Shown here one piece after another: positions 16,021-25,424 of a DNA stretch of 60,125 nucleotides (its first letter is position 1; the number at the start of each line of letters is the position of its first letter). The translations under genes and the position numbers were made by a program. Source of the stretch: Eubacteriales bacterium. Lineage in GTDB: Bacteria > Bacillota > Clostridia > Lachnospirales > Lachnospiraceae. The stretch covers positions 1-60,125 of the forward strand of contig JAUNFZ010000005.1 in NCBI GenBank assembly GCA_030524785.1, written 5' to 3'. The notes below the pieces were generated by a model. It searched no databases and had not been told where the DNA came from. It saw only the letters and a program-made list of their open reading frames with translations.

Positions 16021-17307
16021 TCATCGAAAATATTCAAAGGCAAGACCATACATGCGCACAGTGTCGCCTTCTTCAATACCGGCTTCCTCCAGTTCGTCGA
16101 GAATACCGTTATCCTTTAAAAACTTCTGGAAGAACATAAATCCTTTCTCGGATTCCAGATTCGTATATCCCAGCATTTTTTCAATCCTCGGGCCTTCCAC
16201 AACAAATGTGTGTTCCTCCTCCTGGGATTTTTCCACCGTATAGGGCAGGCTCTTATCCACGTAGATTTCCTCCGGGAAAAATTCCTGTTCAAACGTAATC
16301 TGCTCCTGCGGAAGGCTGTCAAGCATTTCTTTTACGCAGTATAAAAGCTCTCTTACACCGCTTCCGCTGACTGCGGAAATTGGAAATACGCGGATTCCCT
16401 GAGGCTCAAATTCAGCGCGAAGGCGTTCGACAGGATCGTCTCCGCCGCAGACGGCGTCCATTTTGTTTGCGGCTATCACCTGGGGCTTTGACAGAAGTTC
16501 TTCATTATATGCTTTCAATTCATTATTAATCTTATAGATATCCTCCACAGGATCGCGTCCCTCCGTGGAAGCGGCGTCTACCAGATGAATCATTACCCGG
16601 GTACGCTCAATATGCCGCAAAAACTCATGCCCAAGCCCGACGCCCTCGGAAGCTCCTTCGATCAGGCCGGGAATATCAGCAATCACAAATCCATGACCGT
16701 CCATATCCACAACACCCAGATTTGGAGAAATCGTTGTAAAGTGATAATTGGCGATTCTTGGTTTGGCATTTGTCACCCGGGCAAGAAATGTGGACTTTCC
16801 CACGTTTGGAAAGCCAATTAAGCCGACGTCCGCAATCACTTTAAGCTCCAAAAGCACTTCCAGCTCGACGGATGGTTTGCCCGGCTGGGCGTATTTGGGC
16901 GCCTGCATGGTTGATGTTGCATAATTCATATTTCCAAGGCCGCCTCTGCCGCCCTTTAAAATTACCTGACGAAGATTGTCTCCGGACATATCGGCGATTA
17001 CTTTGCCGCTGGCGGCATCCTTTACAAGCGTTCCTTCGGGCACTTTCAGGATGATATCTTCTCCGTCGGCTCCATGCCGGCGCTTTTTGCTGCCGTCCTC
17101 TCCGTTTTTGGCAGAAAATTTTCTCCTGTGGCGGTAATCTCCCAGAGTGGACAATCCCTTGTCCACCTCAAAAATAACATCGCCGCCTTTTCCGCCGTTG
17201 CCGCCGTCCGGTCCGCCGGCAGGCACATAGAGTTCCCGTCGGAAACTTACGTGGCCGTCGCCGCCCTTGCCGGAACATATGATAATTTTTGCTCTGTCCG
17301 CAAACAT
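16021..17307 (-). CDS. obgE: Obg/CgtA GTPase
   Basis: ObgE is a GTPase that acts in 50S maturation and stress control. The 428 residues comprise the glycine-rich Obg fold (1-158, with GGPDGGNGGKGGDV), the G domain (G1 GFPNVGKST at 165-173, DIPGLIEGA as G3, NKMD as G4), and a C-terminal OCT domain (about 345-428) found in many Firmicutes. GAGG precedes the ATG. It follows the rpmA terminator, so it relies on read-through or a weak promoter that I could not define. Confidence 0.96.
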   Translation of the reverse strand: MFADRAKIIICSGKGGDGHVSFRRELYVPAGGPDGGNGGKGGDVIFEVDKGLSTLGDYRHRRKFSAKNGEDGSKKRRHGADGEDIILKVPEGTLVKDAASGKVIADMSGDNLRQVILKGGRGGLGNMNYATSTMQAPKYAQPGKPSVELEVLLELKVIADVGLIGFPNVGKSTFLARVTNAKPRIANYHFTTISPNLGVVDMDGHGFVIADIPGLIEGASEGVGLGHEFLRHIERTRVMIHLVDAASTEGRDPVEDIYKINNELKAYNEELLSKPQVIAANKMDAVCGGDDPVERLRAEFEPQGIRVFPISAVSGSGVRELLYCVKEMLDSLPQEQITFEQEFFPEEIYVDKSLPYTVEKSQEEEHTFVVEGPRIEKMLGYTNLESEKGFMFFQKFLKDNGILDELEEAGIEEGDTVRMYGLAFEYFR

Positions 17308-17342
17308 ATACTACCTCACTAAATAACCGTAATATGATAAAA

Positions 17343-17368
17343 GGCTTCAAACCGTGAGATTTGAAGCC
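17343..17368 (-). terminator. Terminator or attenuator between rpmA and obgE
   Basis: A 9-base stem (GGCTTCAAA, 17343-17351, with 17360-17368) and an 8-base loop, followed on the minus strand by TTTT. It probably lowers obgE expression relative to the ribosomal protein genes. Confidence 0.75.
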
Positions 17369-17375
17369 CCAAAAA

Positions 17376-17663
17376 TTATTCTGCAGATACCGGGATAACG
17401 GAAACCTGTTTTTTGTCGCGTCCTTTTCTCTGGAATCTTACGATACCGTCTGCCGTTGCAAACAGAGTATCGTCGCCGCCGCGGCCTACGTTTACACCCG
17501 GGTGAATCTTTGTGCCGCGCTGTCTGTAAAGAATATTGCCCGCCTTTACAAACTGACCGTCAGCTCTTTTTGCACCTAATCTCTTGGACTCGGAATCTCT
17601 GCCGTTTTTGGTAGATCCGACACCCTTTTTATGGGCGAAAATCTGAAGGTTCATATTTAACAT
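17376..17663 (-). CDS. rpmA: Ribosomal protein L27 with cleavable N-terminal extension
   Basis: L27 reaches the peptidyl-transferase centre with its N-terminus. The 95-residue protein starts [14 protein letters not shown]. The first nine residues form the Firmicutes extension removed by the Prp protease, so the mature protein should start at Ala10. The cleavage site reads QIF|A rather than the more common QFF|A. The remaining sequence ([23 protein letters not shown]) is standard. The Prp gene lies three bases upstream. Confidence 0.96.
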   Translation of the reverse strand: MLNMNLQIFAHKKGVGSTKNGRDSESKRLGAKRADGQFVKAGNILYRQRGTKIHPGVNVGRGGDDTLFATADGIVRFQRKGRDKKQVSVIPVSAE

Positions 17664-17666
17664 GTC

Positions 17667-17987
17667 CTACACCTCCTTGAATACAATTTCAAGATATTCA
17701 TTACCGTAACTTTTCTGAATATTCTGCAAGCCAAAAATCATGGAATCCAAAAGCAGCTTTGTTTTCTCCGAAACACGTTCTGTCAAACTTACTTTTACCA
17801 GACCGTCCCCGGAAGTACATGTAATAGGGTCCCTGGTAAATGTCTCAATAGAGTTCGCGGCATTTACCGTCAGCGCGGAAACCGCAGCGCAGATAATGTC
17901 GTATCCATCCTCTGCATAACCTGCATGTCCCACACATTCAAAACCCTGATACTGCCCGGATTTTTTATATACAGTCAAACAAATCAT
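17667..17987 (-). CDS. prp: Ribosomal-processing cysteine protease Prp
   Basis: Prp removes the N-terminal extension of L27. The 106-residue protein has the catalytic His21 (GHAGYAEDGYD) and Cys33 (IICAAVSALT) in the spacing known for the family. It lies between rplU and rpmA, the conserved location, five bases after rplU. It was formerly called YsxB. Confidence 0.93.
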   Translation of the reverse strand: MICLTVYKKSGQYQGFECVGHAGYAEDGYDIICAAVSALTVNAANSIETFTRDPITCTSGDGLVKVSLTERVSEKTKLLLDSMIFGLQNIQKSYGNEYLEIVFKEV

Positions 17988-17992
17988 TGAGC

Positions 17993-18298
17993 TTAACCGT
18001 TGATTTTTTCAATCTTAACCTGCGTGTACTGCTGTCTGTGACCGTTCTTTTTGTGGTAACCGGTTTTTCTCTTGTACTTATAAACAATTACCTTTTTTGC
18101 TTTTGCGTTTTTTACAACGCTCGCGGTAACTGTCGCACCGGCAACGTCGGAACCAACCTTAAGCTCGGTATCCTTTACGGCGAGTACCTGGTCGAATGTA
18201 ACGGTTTCACCAGCCTCTACACCCAGCTTTTCTACGTTAATGATATCGCCTTCGGCTACTTTGTACTGTTTACCACCTGTTGCAATAACTGCGTACAT
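17993..18298 (-). CDS. rplU: Ribosomal protein L21
   Basis: The 101-residue protein starts [14 protein letters not shown] and contains the [21 protein letters not shown] signature that contacts 23S rRNA. The ATG at 18298 has GGAGG eight bases upstream; an in-frame GTG three codons earlier is nearer to it and less likely. It is first in the rplU-prp-rpmA cluster, with a promoter about 90 bases upstream. Confidence 0.96.
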   Translation of the reverse strand: MYAVIATGGKQYKVAEGDIINVEKLGVEAGETVTFDQVLAVKDTELKVGSDVAGATVTASVVKNAKAKKVIVYKYKRKTGYHKKNGHRQQYTQVKIEKING

Positions 18299-18384
18299 AT
18301 GGCACACCTCCTGTTTATCATTACTCGCTAAATTCGGTGGTTATTTGCATAACACTTAAACCTCTTTATGCGGCATACTCAAGT
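18299..18384 (-). ncRNA. Possible L21 leader RNA
   Basis: The 5' leader of rplU can fold locally, for example GGTT(N16)AACC containing GTTA/TAAC, upstream of the Shine-Dalgarno. L21 leaders for autogenous control are known in Firmicutes. I cannot verify the consensus by eye, so this is tentative. Confidence 0.3.
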
Positions 18385-18413
18385 ATTTTAACATATTAAC
18401 AAGGCCGCGTCAA
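18385..18413 (-). promoter_or_regulatory. Promoter of the rplU operon
   Basis: Minus strand TTGACG (18408-18413), 17 bases, TAAAAT (18385-18390). The region between it and rng (18430-18470) holds two copies of a C(A/G)ACGTATTTTTC string with no clear role. Confidence 0.75.
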
Positions 18414-18470
18414 TCTTATTTTCAACGTATTTTTCCGTATTTTCCGAAATTTTCGACGTATTTTTCTGCC

Positions 18471-19652
18471 CTACCCTTTCAGCTTTTCCGCCAGAGGACG
18501 TTCTCTGCGCTTTCTTGTCACTTCCACCAGGCCGAGAGCCGTCATATCCACCACGCAGGCTTTTACAGGATCACTGCGAAGAAAGCCGTCCAGACGTTTC
18601 ATCAGTTCTTCTCTCTGGGCCTGTGATTTCATGTTAATAAAATCAATAAGAATTATGCCGGACAGATTGCGCAGGCGAAGCTGCCTTGCAATTTCCGCGG
18701 CCGCTTCAAGATTGATTTTAAAAAAGGTTTCCTCCGCCTTTTTTCCGCGTTCATATTTGCCGGTGTTTACATCAATCGCCGTCAGCGCTTCCGTGGGCTG
18801 TATCACAAGATAGGCCCCGGATTTTAGCCAGACACGTTCTTTTAAAGCTTCGTTGATTGCCGCTTCCACAGGATACAGCTTGGCAAGGGGCAGCATACGG
18901 TCGTGATAGAAAGAGAGCTTGCCGGTATCCTCCGGCTGGTATGTTTCCAGATATTCGCTTAAGCGTTCAAACAATTCTCTGTCGTCTGTAAGAATATCGC
19001 TGCACTTGCTGCTGTAAATGTCCTTAAGCCGTGAAAGCCACAGAGGCGGATTGCGGTAGACACAGCTTCTTGCAGTGCGGTGAGATGCCGTGTCAAGAAT
19101 TTTCTGATACGTTTCCTTAAGCATCACGGCTTCTTTTCGGATGGTTTTTGCAGGAACGCCGGAGGCGTTTGTGCGAAGAATCCATCCATAACCGCTGTTT
19201 TGAAATGGCTCCATGACAGATAAAAGCTGCTCTGCCTCTGACGGCGGCAGCTTAGAAGAAGTATGGATCTTCGTATCCCCGGTAACCAGCACAAGATATT
19301 TTCCGGAGAGACTGATTTCGGAGGTGACGCTGGGCGGCTTTGTCTTGATTCCCTCCCGGGACACCTGCACCAGAAACTCGTCTCCTGCCACAATCCGGGA
19401 AGACGCCGTTTTTTTTGTAAACACGGGACTGGGATTATCCGCCATAGAAAAATAGCAGGGGATGCCGTCCTCTATCTCCACAAAAGCCGCCTGAATATTT
19501 TTGGCTACATTTGCCGCTTTTCCCACATATATATTGCCCAGTATATTTTTTTCCCGGACGTCATCCGCAAAAATCTCCACCGCCCGGTTATCCTCAAAAA
19601 GAACCGTGAAAATCCGGTCGTTCTGTCTGGTAATAATCAGCTTATGTTCCAA
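18471..19652 (-). CDS. rng: Ribonuclease E/G family protein
   Basis: The 393-residue protein has an N-terminal S1-like domain (GNIYVGKAANVAKNIQAAFVEI) and the RNase G/E catalytic DNase-I-like fold. Catalytic aspartates are Asp294 (ALTAIDVNTGKYE) and Asp337 (IILIDFINMK). It processes rRNA or mRNA in homologues. The zinc-link cysteines of RNase E are not evident. I place the start at a TTG (19652) because GGGAGAAG lies just upstream and the product then begins at the conserved KLIITRQN. The start overlaps the preceding gene by 11 bases. Confidence 0.88.
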   Translation of the reverse strand: MEHKLIITRQNDRIFTVLFEDNRAVEIFADDVREKNILGNIYVGKAANVAKNIQAAFVEIEDGIPCYFSMADNPSPVFTKKTASSRIVAGDEFLVQVSREGIKTKPPSVTSEISLSGKYLVLVTGDTKIHTSSKLPPSEAEQLLSVMEPFQNSGYGWILRTNASGVPAKTIRKEAVMLKETYQKILDTASHRTARSCVYRNPPLWLSRLKDIYSSKCSDILTDDRELFERLSEYLETYQPEDTGKLSFYHDRMLPLAKLYPVEAAINEALKERVWLKSGAYLVIQPTEALTAIDVNTGKYERGKKAEETFFKINLEAAAEIARQLRLRNLSGIILIDFINMKSQAQREELMKRLDGFLRSDPVKACVVDMTALGLVEVTRKRRERPLAEKLKG

Positions 19653-20349
19653 TTTCTTCTCCCAGATCTTCCAGAGAAACCAACGTTCTCTCATCCTCTC
19701 CCAAATCTGCGTACAATTCATCGCGATGGATGAGAAGGCAGTGCTTTGGAAATTCACATGTAAGAAACGACGCCAGTGCTTCCATCACGAGCTCCGGTTT
19801 CAGATTTGCAGCACTTCCGGCAGCCACCGTCATATGCACAGCTCCTGCTGAGGCATCCATGCGGTAGATGAGCGGCCGGATATTTTCTTCTTTTTCGCTT
19901 TTTTTTGTCTTTTTCAGCACATTAATCTGTTTAAGGGCAAGAAATTCAGGCACTCGATCTTCCCAGTTTTTTGGAAGCGCGGTGCCGTCCCGGAAAGATA
20001 CCGTATAATCGGCAGCGGCTACCAGTGACATGGCCTTTGAAGCTTTCCCTTCCTCGATTCTGCGAAAACTCAGAACTTTTACGCCCTCTACCATCACCGA
20101 ATTAAGACGTCTTACCGCTTCTGCTGAGGAAAGGGGCGTGCGCATCTCGATATCCACATATTCTCCGCTGCTGGTGACGCCCACTCCGAGAGGAAGCGCA
20201 AAAGACATAATCATATGGGGACTGAAGCCCTCGGTAAAGGCAATGTCAATATCCGCCCGGCGCATTGCCTTCTGGAAATAGCGCATCATATCGAGATGGC
20301 CGATAAATTTCATAACGCCGCATTTTGCAAATTTAATTCTTACTTTCAA
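19642..20349 (-). CDS. TIGR03936-family (DUF2344) radical-SAM-linked protein
   Basis: The 235-residue protein matches the DUF2344 family, always found next to a TIGR03960 radical SAM protein. Signatures are [32 protein letters not shown] near the start and AFTEGFSPHMIMSFALPLGVG. The biochemical role is unknown; co-occurrence with RNase G suggests tRNA or RNA modification, which is inference. A TTG at 20349, nine bases after AAAGGAGG, is the likely start. It lies inside the end of the radical SAM gene. Confidence 0.85.
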   Translation of the reverse strand: MKVRIKFAKCGVMKFIGHLDMMRYFQKAMRRADIDIAFTEGFSPHMIMSFALPLGVGVTSSGEYVDIEMRTPLSSAEAVRRLNSVMVEGVKVLSFRRIEEGKASKAMSLVAAADYTVSFRDGTALPKNWEDRVPEFLALKQINVLKKTKKSEKEENIRPLIYRMDASAGAVHMTVAAGSAANLKPELVMEALASFLTCEFPKHCLLIHRDELYADLGEDERTLVSLEDLGEEIGT

Positions 20350-22198
20350 AGCAGACACCTCCTTTGTAACAGGATGCGCCGCACCCCGCACAGCGGCTGC
20401 GGCAGTTTGGAGTGATCTGCTCCTTCTGCGCTTTCTCCCATTCTCTTTTCAAAAACGCTTTATCTACACCGATGTCAATAAAATCCCAGGGGAGAATCTC
20501 ATCAGTGCTTCTGCTGCGGGACGTATAGAAAGCAAGATCGATCCCGGCAGCGTCAAGGGCCTGCTCCCACAGTTCATTGTGAAATGTTTCAGACCATGCG
20601 TCATAGAGAGCGCCCCGGCGATAGGCCTCGAGAAGAACGGCCCCCACTCTCCGGTCGCCCCTGGCAAGGAGGCCTTCCAGCACCGTTACATCCGCCTCAT
20701 GCCAATGATACCGTATACTTTTACGGTTGAGCTGCTCCTTGATCTCGTGATTTACAGTACGGGCACGTCCAAGGAAATCATCTTTTGTACACATGGGCGC
20801 CCACTGAAAGGGCGTAAAGGGCTTCGGCACAAAAAAAGAGGTGCTTACGGTAATCTGGCATTTTCCGTTTCTTTGATCTTTGGGTATCTCATAATAGCGC
20901 TCTGCAATCTTTTCCGCCAGATGTGCGATTTCTTTTTGGTCTTCCTCTGTTTCTGTGGGCAGGCCAAGCATAAAGTAAAGTTTTACCTTGTTCCAGCCGC
21001 CCGAAAAGGCGTCTCCCGCTCCCTTTAAAATAACGTCTTCCGTCAGTCCTTTATTGATGACGTCGCGAAGTCTCTGGGAACCTGCCTCCGGCGCAAAAGT
21101 AAGGCTGCTCTTTCGCACGTCCTGGACTTTGCTCATCACATCCAGGGAAAAAGCGTCGATCCGCAGAGACGGCAGTGAAATATTGACGCCTTTTTTTCCA
21201 CATTCTTCTATGAGATAGGTTACTAATTCCTCAAGCTGAGAATAATCGCTGGAACTCAAAGAGCTCAGGGAGATCTCCTCGTGTCCTGTGCTTCGCAGCA
21301 TAGCGTCGGCCATCTTTTTCAGCATATCCACATTGCGTTCCCGGGTAGGCCGGTACAGCATGCCCGCCTGGCAGAACCGGCACCCGCGGATACAGCCGCG
21401 CTGAATCTCCAGAACCACCCTGTCCTGGGTTGCCTTGATAAAAGGAACAACCGGATTTTCGGGATAAGGTGCGCGGTCGAGATCCATAACGATCTGCTTT
21501 TCTATCTTTGCGGGAACCCCGGGCTGATTTGGGGTAAAGGACGCAATGGTTCCGTCCTCATGGTAAGTCACATCATAAAGAGACGGAACGTAAATGCCCG
21601 GAAGCGCTGCCGCCGCCAGCAAAAATTCCCGTCTTCCCCTGCGCTGTCTCTTACACTCTTTATAGAGATCAATCAGAGCGTCGTATACCGTTTCCCCTTC
21701 TCCAATATAAAACATATCAAAAAAATCCGCCAGCGGTTCCGGATTATAGGTACAGGGACCGCCGCCGATGACGATCGGACAGTCCTCTCCTCTCCCGGAT
21801 GCCTCCAGGGGAATCTGGCTTAACTCCAGCACCTGAAGAATGTTTGTGTAGCACATTTCATACTGAAGGGTAATGCCAAGAAAATCAAATTCCTTTACAG
21901 GATCCTGGGATTCCAGAGCAAAAAGGGGGATATTGTCTCTGCGCATAATCCGGTCCAGATCTGTCCAGGGGGAATATACGCGTTCACACCAGACGTCTGA
22001 ACGCCTGTTAAACATATCGTAGAGGATCTGAATCCCAAGGTGGGACATACCGATCTCATATACATCAGGAAAACACATGCAGAAGCGGACATCCACACTG
22101 TGCCTGTCTTTCATTACCGCATTGACTTCGTTTCCGATATAACGGGCTGGTTTGTCCACTTCCAACAGTATGGTTTCGTCTAAAGCAAGTGTCCTCAT
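20333..22198 (-). CDS. TIGR03960-family B12-binding/radical SAM protein
   Basis: The 621-residue protein has an N-terminal B12-binding-like fold (about 35-200; [19 protein letters not shown]). A radical SAM domain follows with the 4Fe-4S cysteines Cys269, Cys273 and Cys276 ([15 protein letters not shown]). A C-terminal cysteine cluster ([12 protein letters not shown]) may bind another cluster. Related radical SAM proteins modify RNA or proteins, but the substrate of this family is not known to me. It overlaps the hisIE gene by four bases (ATGA), so it is coupled to histidine genes. Confidence 0.88.
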   Translation of the reverse strand: MRTLALDETILLEVDKPARYIGNEVNAVMKDRHSVDVRFCMCFPDVYEIGMSHLGIQILYDMFNRRSDVWCERVYSPWTDLDRIMRRDNIPLFALESQDPVKEFDFLGITLQYEMCYTNILQVLELSQIPLEASGRGEDCPIVIGGGPCTYNPEPLADFFDMFYIGEGETVYDALIDLYKECKRQRRGRREFLLAAAALPGIYVPSLYDVTYHEDGTIASFTPNQPGVPAKIEKQIVMDLDRAPYPENPVVPFIKATQDRVVLEIQRGCIRGCRFCQAGMLYRPTRERNVDMLKKMADAMLRSTGHEEISLSSLSSSDYSQLEELVTYLIEECGKKGVNISLPSLRIDAFSLDVMSKVQDVRKSSLTFAPEAGSQRLRDVINKGLTEDVILKGAGDAFSGGWNKVKLYFMLGLPTETEEDQKEIAHLAEKIAERYYEIPKDQRNGKCQITVSTSFFVPKPFTPFQWAPMCTKDDFLGRARTVNHEIKEQLNRKSIRYHWHEADVTVLEGLLARGDRRVGAVLLEAYRRGALYDAWSETFHNELWEQALDAAGIDLAFYTSRSRSTDEILPWDFIDIGVDKAFLKREWEKAQKEQITPNCRSRCAGCGASCYKGGVCFESKN

Positions 22199-23484
22199 CG
22201 TTTTGCCAGCTCCTCCGTAATATCCTCCCAGGTCACGCCGCGTTCTTCCATCAGCACCATCATATGGTACAGAAAATCACAGATTTCGTACTTGATTTCC
22301 TCCGGATTTGGATTTTTGGCTGCAATCACGATTTCCGTCGCTTCCTCGCCCAGCTTTTTCAAGATTTTATCGATGCCCTTATCAAAAAGATAATTTGTGT
22401 AGGAACCCTCCTTGGGGTGTAACTTGCGGTCGTGGATTACTGCCATGACATCTTCAAAAACGCTGCCAGGATGGCGTTCCCTGTACTGAGCGCTGACAAT
22501 ATCCCGGTAAAAACAGCTTTTGCTGCCTGTATGGCAGGCAGCACCTATCTGAGAAACTCTTGCCAGCAGCGTATCGTTATCACAGTCCAGGGAGAGCTGT
22601 TTCACAATCTGATAATGTCCGGAAGTTTCTCCCTTTACCCACAGCTTCTGACGGCTTCTGCTGAAATACGTCATCTTACCCGTAAGCAGCGTATTCTGAA
22701 AAGCCTCCTCGTTCATATAAGCCATCATCAACACCTGCTTTGTCTTGTAATCCTGCACGATGACCGGCAGCAGGCCGTCGCTGTTTGTTTTAAAATCGCT
22801 CCAGGCATAATCACTGCCAAAGCAGCTGATAGGAATCCCCATGGCGGCCATTTCTTTGCGCAGATGTTCCAGGCTGATATCAGGCCGTGACATCAGAGCC
22901 CCGGAAATCCCAGCAACATTTTCCAGGCGAAGCAGCGCGCCCATACGGCTGTAATCCATCTCAGAAAACAGAGGAATCGTATCCATGGGCAGTACGTTTA
23001 CCGCTTCGTATATGTGCCGGCTGTCCCCAAAAAGAAGCGCCACGGAAGCATACTGGCGGAGCATATCTGCGCTCTCGGAGATTGCCGCAAAATCATTAAT
23101 GCAAACGGCTGTCTTCTCCTTGCCGAACCGCTGGGAGGCCTCTTTTACCATGGCTACGTTGCTGTCCTTTGACATATTCAAAAAAGCACAGGAGCATCCG
23201 GCGTACAGAAGTTTTTTTACATCCTCCAGGCGATTGATATTTCCGCCGCCAAGAATTGGAATATCGACAGAGCGGCCGATGCTTCTGATCACGTTAAGAT
23301 TTTTTTCATGCTCCTCGTCGTTGGAGGACAAATCAAAAATGACCAGCCCGTCCGCGCCGTTTTCTTCGTACGCAGCGGCCAGTTTTACCGCGTCGCCGTC
23401 CAAAAGCAGCTGGTATTTTCTAAGCCCCGTTACCGACTTTCCGTCCTTTAAAAACATATACGAAAATAATTTCTTATTTTTCAT
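22195..23484 (-). CDS. hisIE: HisIE with an N-terminal inactive HisF-like domain
   Basis: The 429-residue fusion has three parts. Residues 1-225 resemble the HisF/HisA barrel ([47 protein letters not shown]). By eye, the HisF catalytic Asp11 is Phe11 and Asp130 is Asn130. Residues 228-335 form HisI (phosphoribosyl-AMP cyclohydrolase), with the metal site DCDNDT at 300-305 and ACHTG at 316-320. Residues 344-429 form HisE (phosphoribosyl-ATP pyrophosphatase), with [15 protein letters not shown]. HisI and HisE look intact and perform steps two and three of histidine synthesis. The barrel is probably structural or regulatory. The ATG at 23484 has AAGGAG eight bases upstream. Confidence 0.9.
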   Translation of the reverse strand: MKNKKLFSYMFLKDGKSVTGLRKYQLLLDGDAVKLAAAYEENGADGLVIFDLSSNDEEHEKNLNVIRSIGRSVDIPILGGGNINRLEDVKKLLYAGCSCAFLNMSKDSNVAMVKEASQRFGKEKTAVCINDFAAISESADMLRQYASVALLFGDSRHIYEAVNVLPMDTIPLFSEMDYSRMGALLRLENVAGISGALMSRPDISLEHLRKEMAAMGIPISCFGSDYAWSDFKTNSDGLLPVIVQDYKTKQVLMMAYMNEEAFQNTLLTGKMTYFSRSRQKLWVKGETSGHYQIVKQLSLDCDNDTLLARVSQIGAACHTGSKSCFYRDIVSAQYRERHPGSVFEDVMAVIHDRKLHPKEGSYTNYLFDKGIDKILKKLGEEATEIVIAAKNPNPEEIKYEICDFLYHMMVLMEERGVTWEDITEELAKR

Positions 23485-23496
23485 TCTAATCACTCC

Positions 23497-24087
23497 TTAC
23501 AGCGTACCTTTTGTTGAGAGAACTCCGGAAATCCTCTCGTCGGTTGTGGTTGCCATATCCAGCGCTTTTGCAAAGGCCTTAAAGGCACACTCAGCGATAT
23601 GATGATTATTTCTTCCGGAAAATTGTTTAAAATGAAGATTCATTCCGGCAGAATAAGAAACCGCATAAAAAAATTCCCGCACCATTTCGCTGTCCATATC
23701 GCCAATTTTTTCGTTTGTAAAAGAAAGGTCTGACTCCAGCCAGGGCCTTCCGGAGAGATCTACGGCACAGAGAACCAGGGCGTCGTCCATTGGAAGAACG
23801 GCATGGCCGAAACGCAGAATCCCCTCTTTATCCCCTATCGCTTTTTTAATCGCTTCGCCGAGGACAATTCCTGTATCCTCAATGGTATGATGGGAATCCA
23901 CCTCCACATCGCCGCATATTTTTGCCTCAAGATCAAACAGGCCATGACGTGCAAAACCATTCAGCATATGATCGAAAAATGGTATCCCGGAATCTGCATT
24001 ACAGTTTCCGCTTCCGTCAATATTAAGTGTCAGACGGATATTCGTCTCCTTCGTATCCCGCTGTATTGTCGCAATTCTTGCCGGCAT
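23497..24087 (-). CDS. hisB: Imidazoleglycerol-phosphate dehydratase
   Basis: HisB dehydrates imidazole glycerol phosphate to imidazole acetol phosphate. The 196-residue monofunctional protein carries the manganese-binding motifs FFDHML, DSHHTIEDTGI, and GRNNHHIAE with ECAFKA. The ATG at 24087 lies six bases after GGGAGGG. It has its own consensus promoter, presumably because a gene on the other strand separates it from hisD. Confidence 0.95.
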   Translation of the reverse strand: MPARIATIQRDTKETNIRLTLNIDGSGNCNADSGIPFFDHMLNGFARHGLFDLEAKICGDVEVDSHHTIEDTGIVLGEAIKKAIGDKEGILRFGHAVLPMDDALVLCAVDLSGRPWLESDLSFTNEKIGDMDSEMVREFFYAVSYSAGMNLHFKQFSGRNNHHIAECAFKAFAKALDMATTTDERISGVLSTKGTL

Positions 24088-24126
24088 AATCATCCCTCCC
24101 CAAACTGTTTTTCTTACATTTTCTCA

Positions 24127-24155
24127 ATTATAACCACTATTGATTCCATTGTCAA
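24127..24155 (-). promoter_or_regulatory. Consensus promoter of hisB
   Basis: Minus strand TTGACA (24150-24155), 17 bases, TATAAT (24127-24132), an exact match. It would drive hisB, hisIE, the radical SAM gene, the DUF2344 gene and rng independently of hisZGD. Confidence 0.88.
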
Positions 24156-24199
24156 TTTGCGCCTTATTTTTTAGATGAATCTTTTTTAAATTAATCTTA

Positions 24200-24213
24200 A
24201 TATTTCGAAATAT
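24200..24213. repeat. 14-base perfect palindrome between hisB and the secreted-protein gene
   Basis: ATATTTCGAAATAT lies in the divergent intergenic region. It is 25 bases upstream of a TATACT (24239-24244) that could be the -10 of the plus-strand gene. No good -35 is seen there (nearest is CCGACA). It may be a regulator-binding site. Confidence 0.4.
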
Positions 24214-24293
24214 CCGACATTTCTATTTTCGGCTGTGTTATACTGAGACAACGAAATGTGAAAAAGCAAACCACAAGTGAAAAGGAGATCAAT

Positions 24294-25424
24294 ATGAGAA
24301 AAAAATTATTCGCAGCGGTGCTGTCTTTTTGTATATGCCTGTCGGGCGTATCCCCGGCCTGGGCGCAGGACAGTCCGGCGGAAACTGAAACAGAAACCGC
24401 GTCAGAAAGAACGACTGCGGCAGAAAATGGGACTGAAGGTTCAGCGGATACCGGGACTGAAACTGAAACAGAAACTGAGGCAGTCACTGCCGGAGAACTT
24501 CTGGAAAAATCTATGGAGTATCTATCGGAGGTAAAATCCAGCACCAGTCAGATAGAATTTTGCCTTAACGCAGGCATTGGCGCATCCTCAGAGGACCGTG
24601 AAGCCTCCTCCACTGAATATGGCCTGAAGGGCCTTTTAACTCTCAAGACCATTGCAGAACCGCTGCAGGCCGGCGTCACGGGGAGCATACAGCTTACGTA
24701 TGGTTCTTTTACACAGGATTTTGACGTGGAACTATATCTTACTGCGGAAAAAGACAATACGGCCTTCGACCTTTTTGCACAGGCGTCGGCCGATGGGCGT
24801 AAGTCCGAATGGCAGCACTTAGAGCTGGATGCAGACGATCTTTTCAATACCCTTGGCATCACTGATCTTGATGAGTTAAAGGAAAAGGGGCTGTCCGGAA
24901 GTATTTTTGAAGCAAAGGACTGGGAAGTTGAGGAAACTGGGGAAAGCTACCTCCTGACACGTTCACAGACGCCTGAAGATACGCTTGAGAAGCTGGATTT
25001 GATTTTAAACTCTCCCCTTCTGTCCGATATTCCTTCCATGTATCTTGACATGTTAAAAAGCGCCGCAAAGGGAATTTCGGCGGACATCACCTATACGCTG
25101 GACAAAGATACCTGCGCGCCGCTGCACCAGTACATTGATTACGGAAAATCGGATTTCTCAGAATTTAGCCGTAAACTCTCCGAGCTGGTAAATTCCATAC
25201 TGGATGATGCATCGGCCGCAGCAAGCAGCACTGACGACGCTCAGGAAGCAGAGACAGACCGGGAACCGGTTCAGGTAGATCTTACGCTGATGCTGAACGA
25301 TTACTATATCAGCCAGTCCAATACTTACAACGACGTGGAAGAAATACAGATCCCGGCAGAAGCTCTGCTTGCAAAGGTTTTCAGTGTTTCTGATCTTCTA
25401 TTGTTCAAAACGGACATGGATTGA
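24294..25424 (+). CDS. Secreted protein of unknown function, nested in the his cluster
   Basis: The 376-residue protein has a Sec signal peptide (1-24, cleavage after PAWA). An acidic Glu/Thr-rich spacer (about 30-64, repeated TETETE) follows. The mature domain has alternating-polarity strands resembling LppX/LolA-like lipid-binding folds (for example LKGLLTLKTIAEPLQAGVTG), but I cannot assign a family with confidence. A signal-peptidase-I product is more likely than a lipoprotein. AAGGAG precedes the ATG at 24294. It is convergent with hisD and overlaps its 3' end by 27 bases. Confidence 0.75.
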   Translation: MRKKLFAAVLSFCICLSGVSPAWAQDSPAETETETASERTTAAENGTEGSADTGTETETETEAVTAGELLEKSMEYLSEVKSSTSQIEFCLNAGIGASSEDREASSTEYGLKGLLTLKTIAEPLQAGVTGSIQLTYGSFTQDFDVELYLTAEKDNTAFDLFAQASADGRKSEWQHLELDADDLFNTLGITDLDELKEKGLSGSIFEAKDWEVEETGESYLLTRSQTPEDTLEKLDLILNSPLLSDIPSMYLDMLKSAAKGISADITYTLDKDTCAPLHQYIDYGKSDFSEFSRKLSELVNSILDDASAAASSTDDAQEAETDREPVQVDLTLMLNDYYISQSNTYNDVEEIQIPAEALLAKVFSVSDLLLFKTDMD

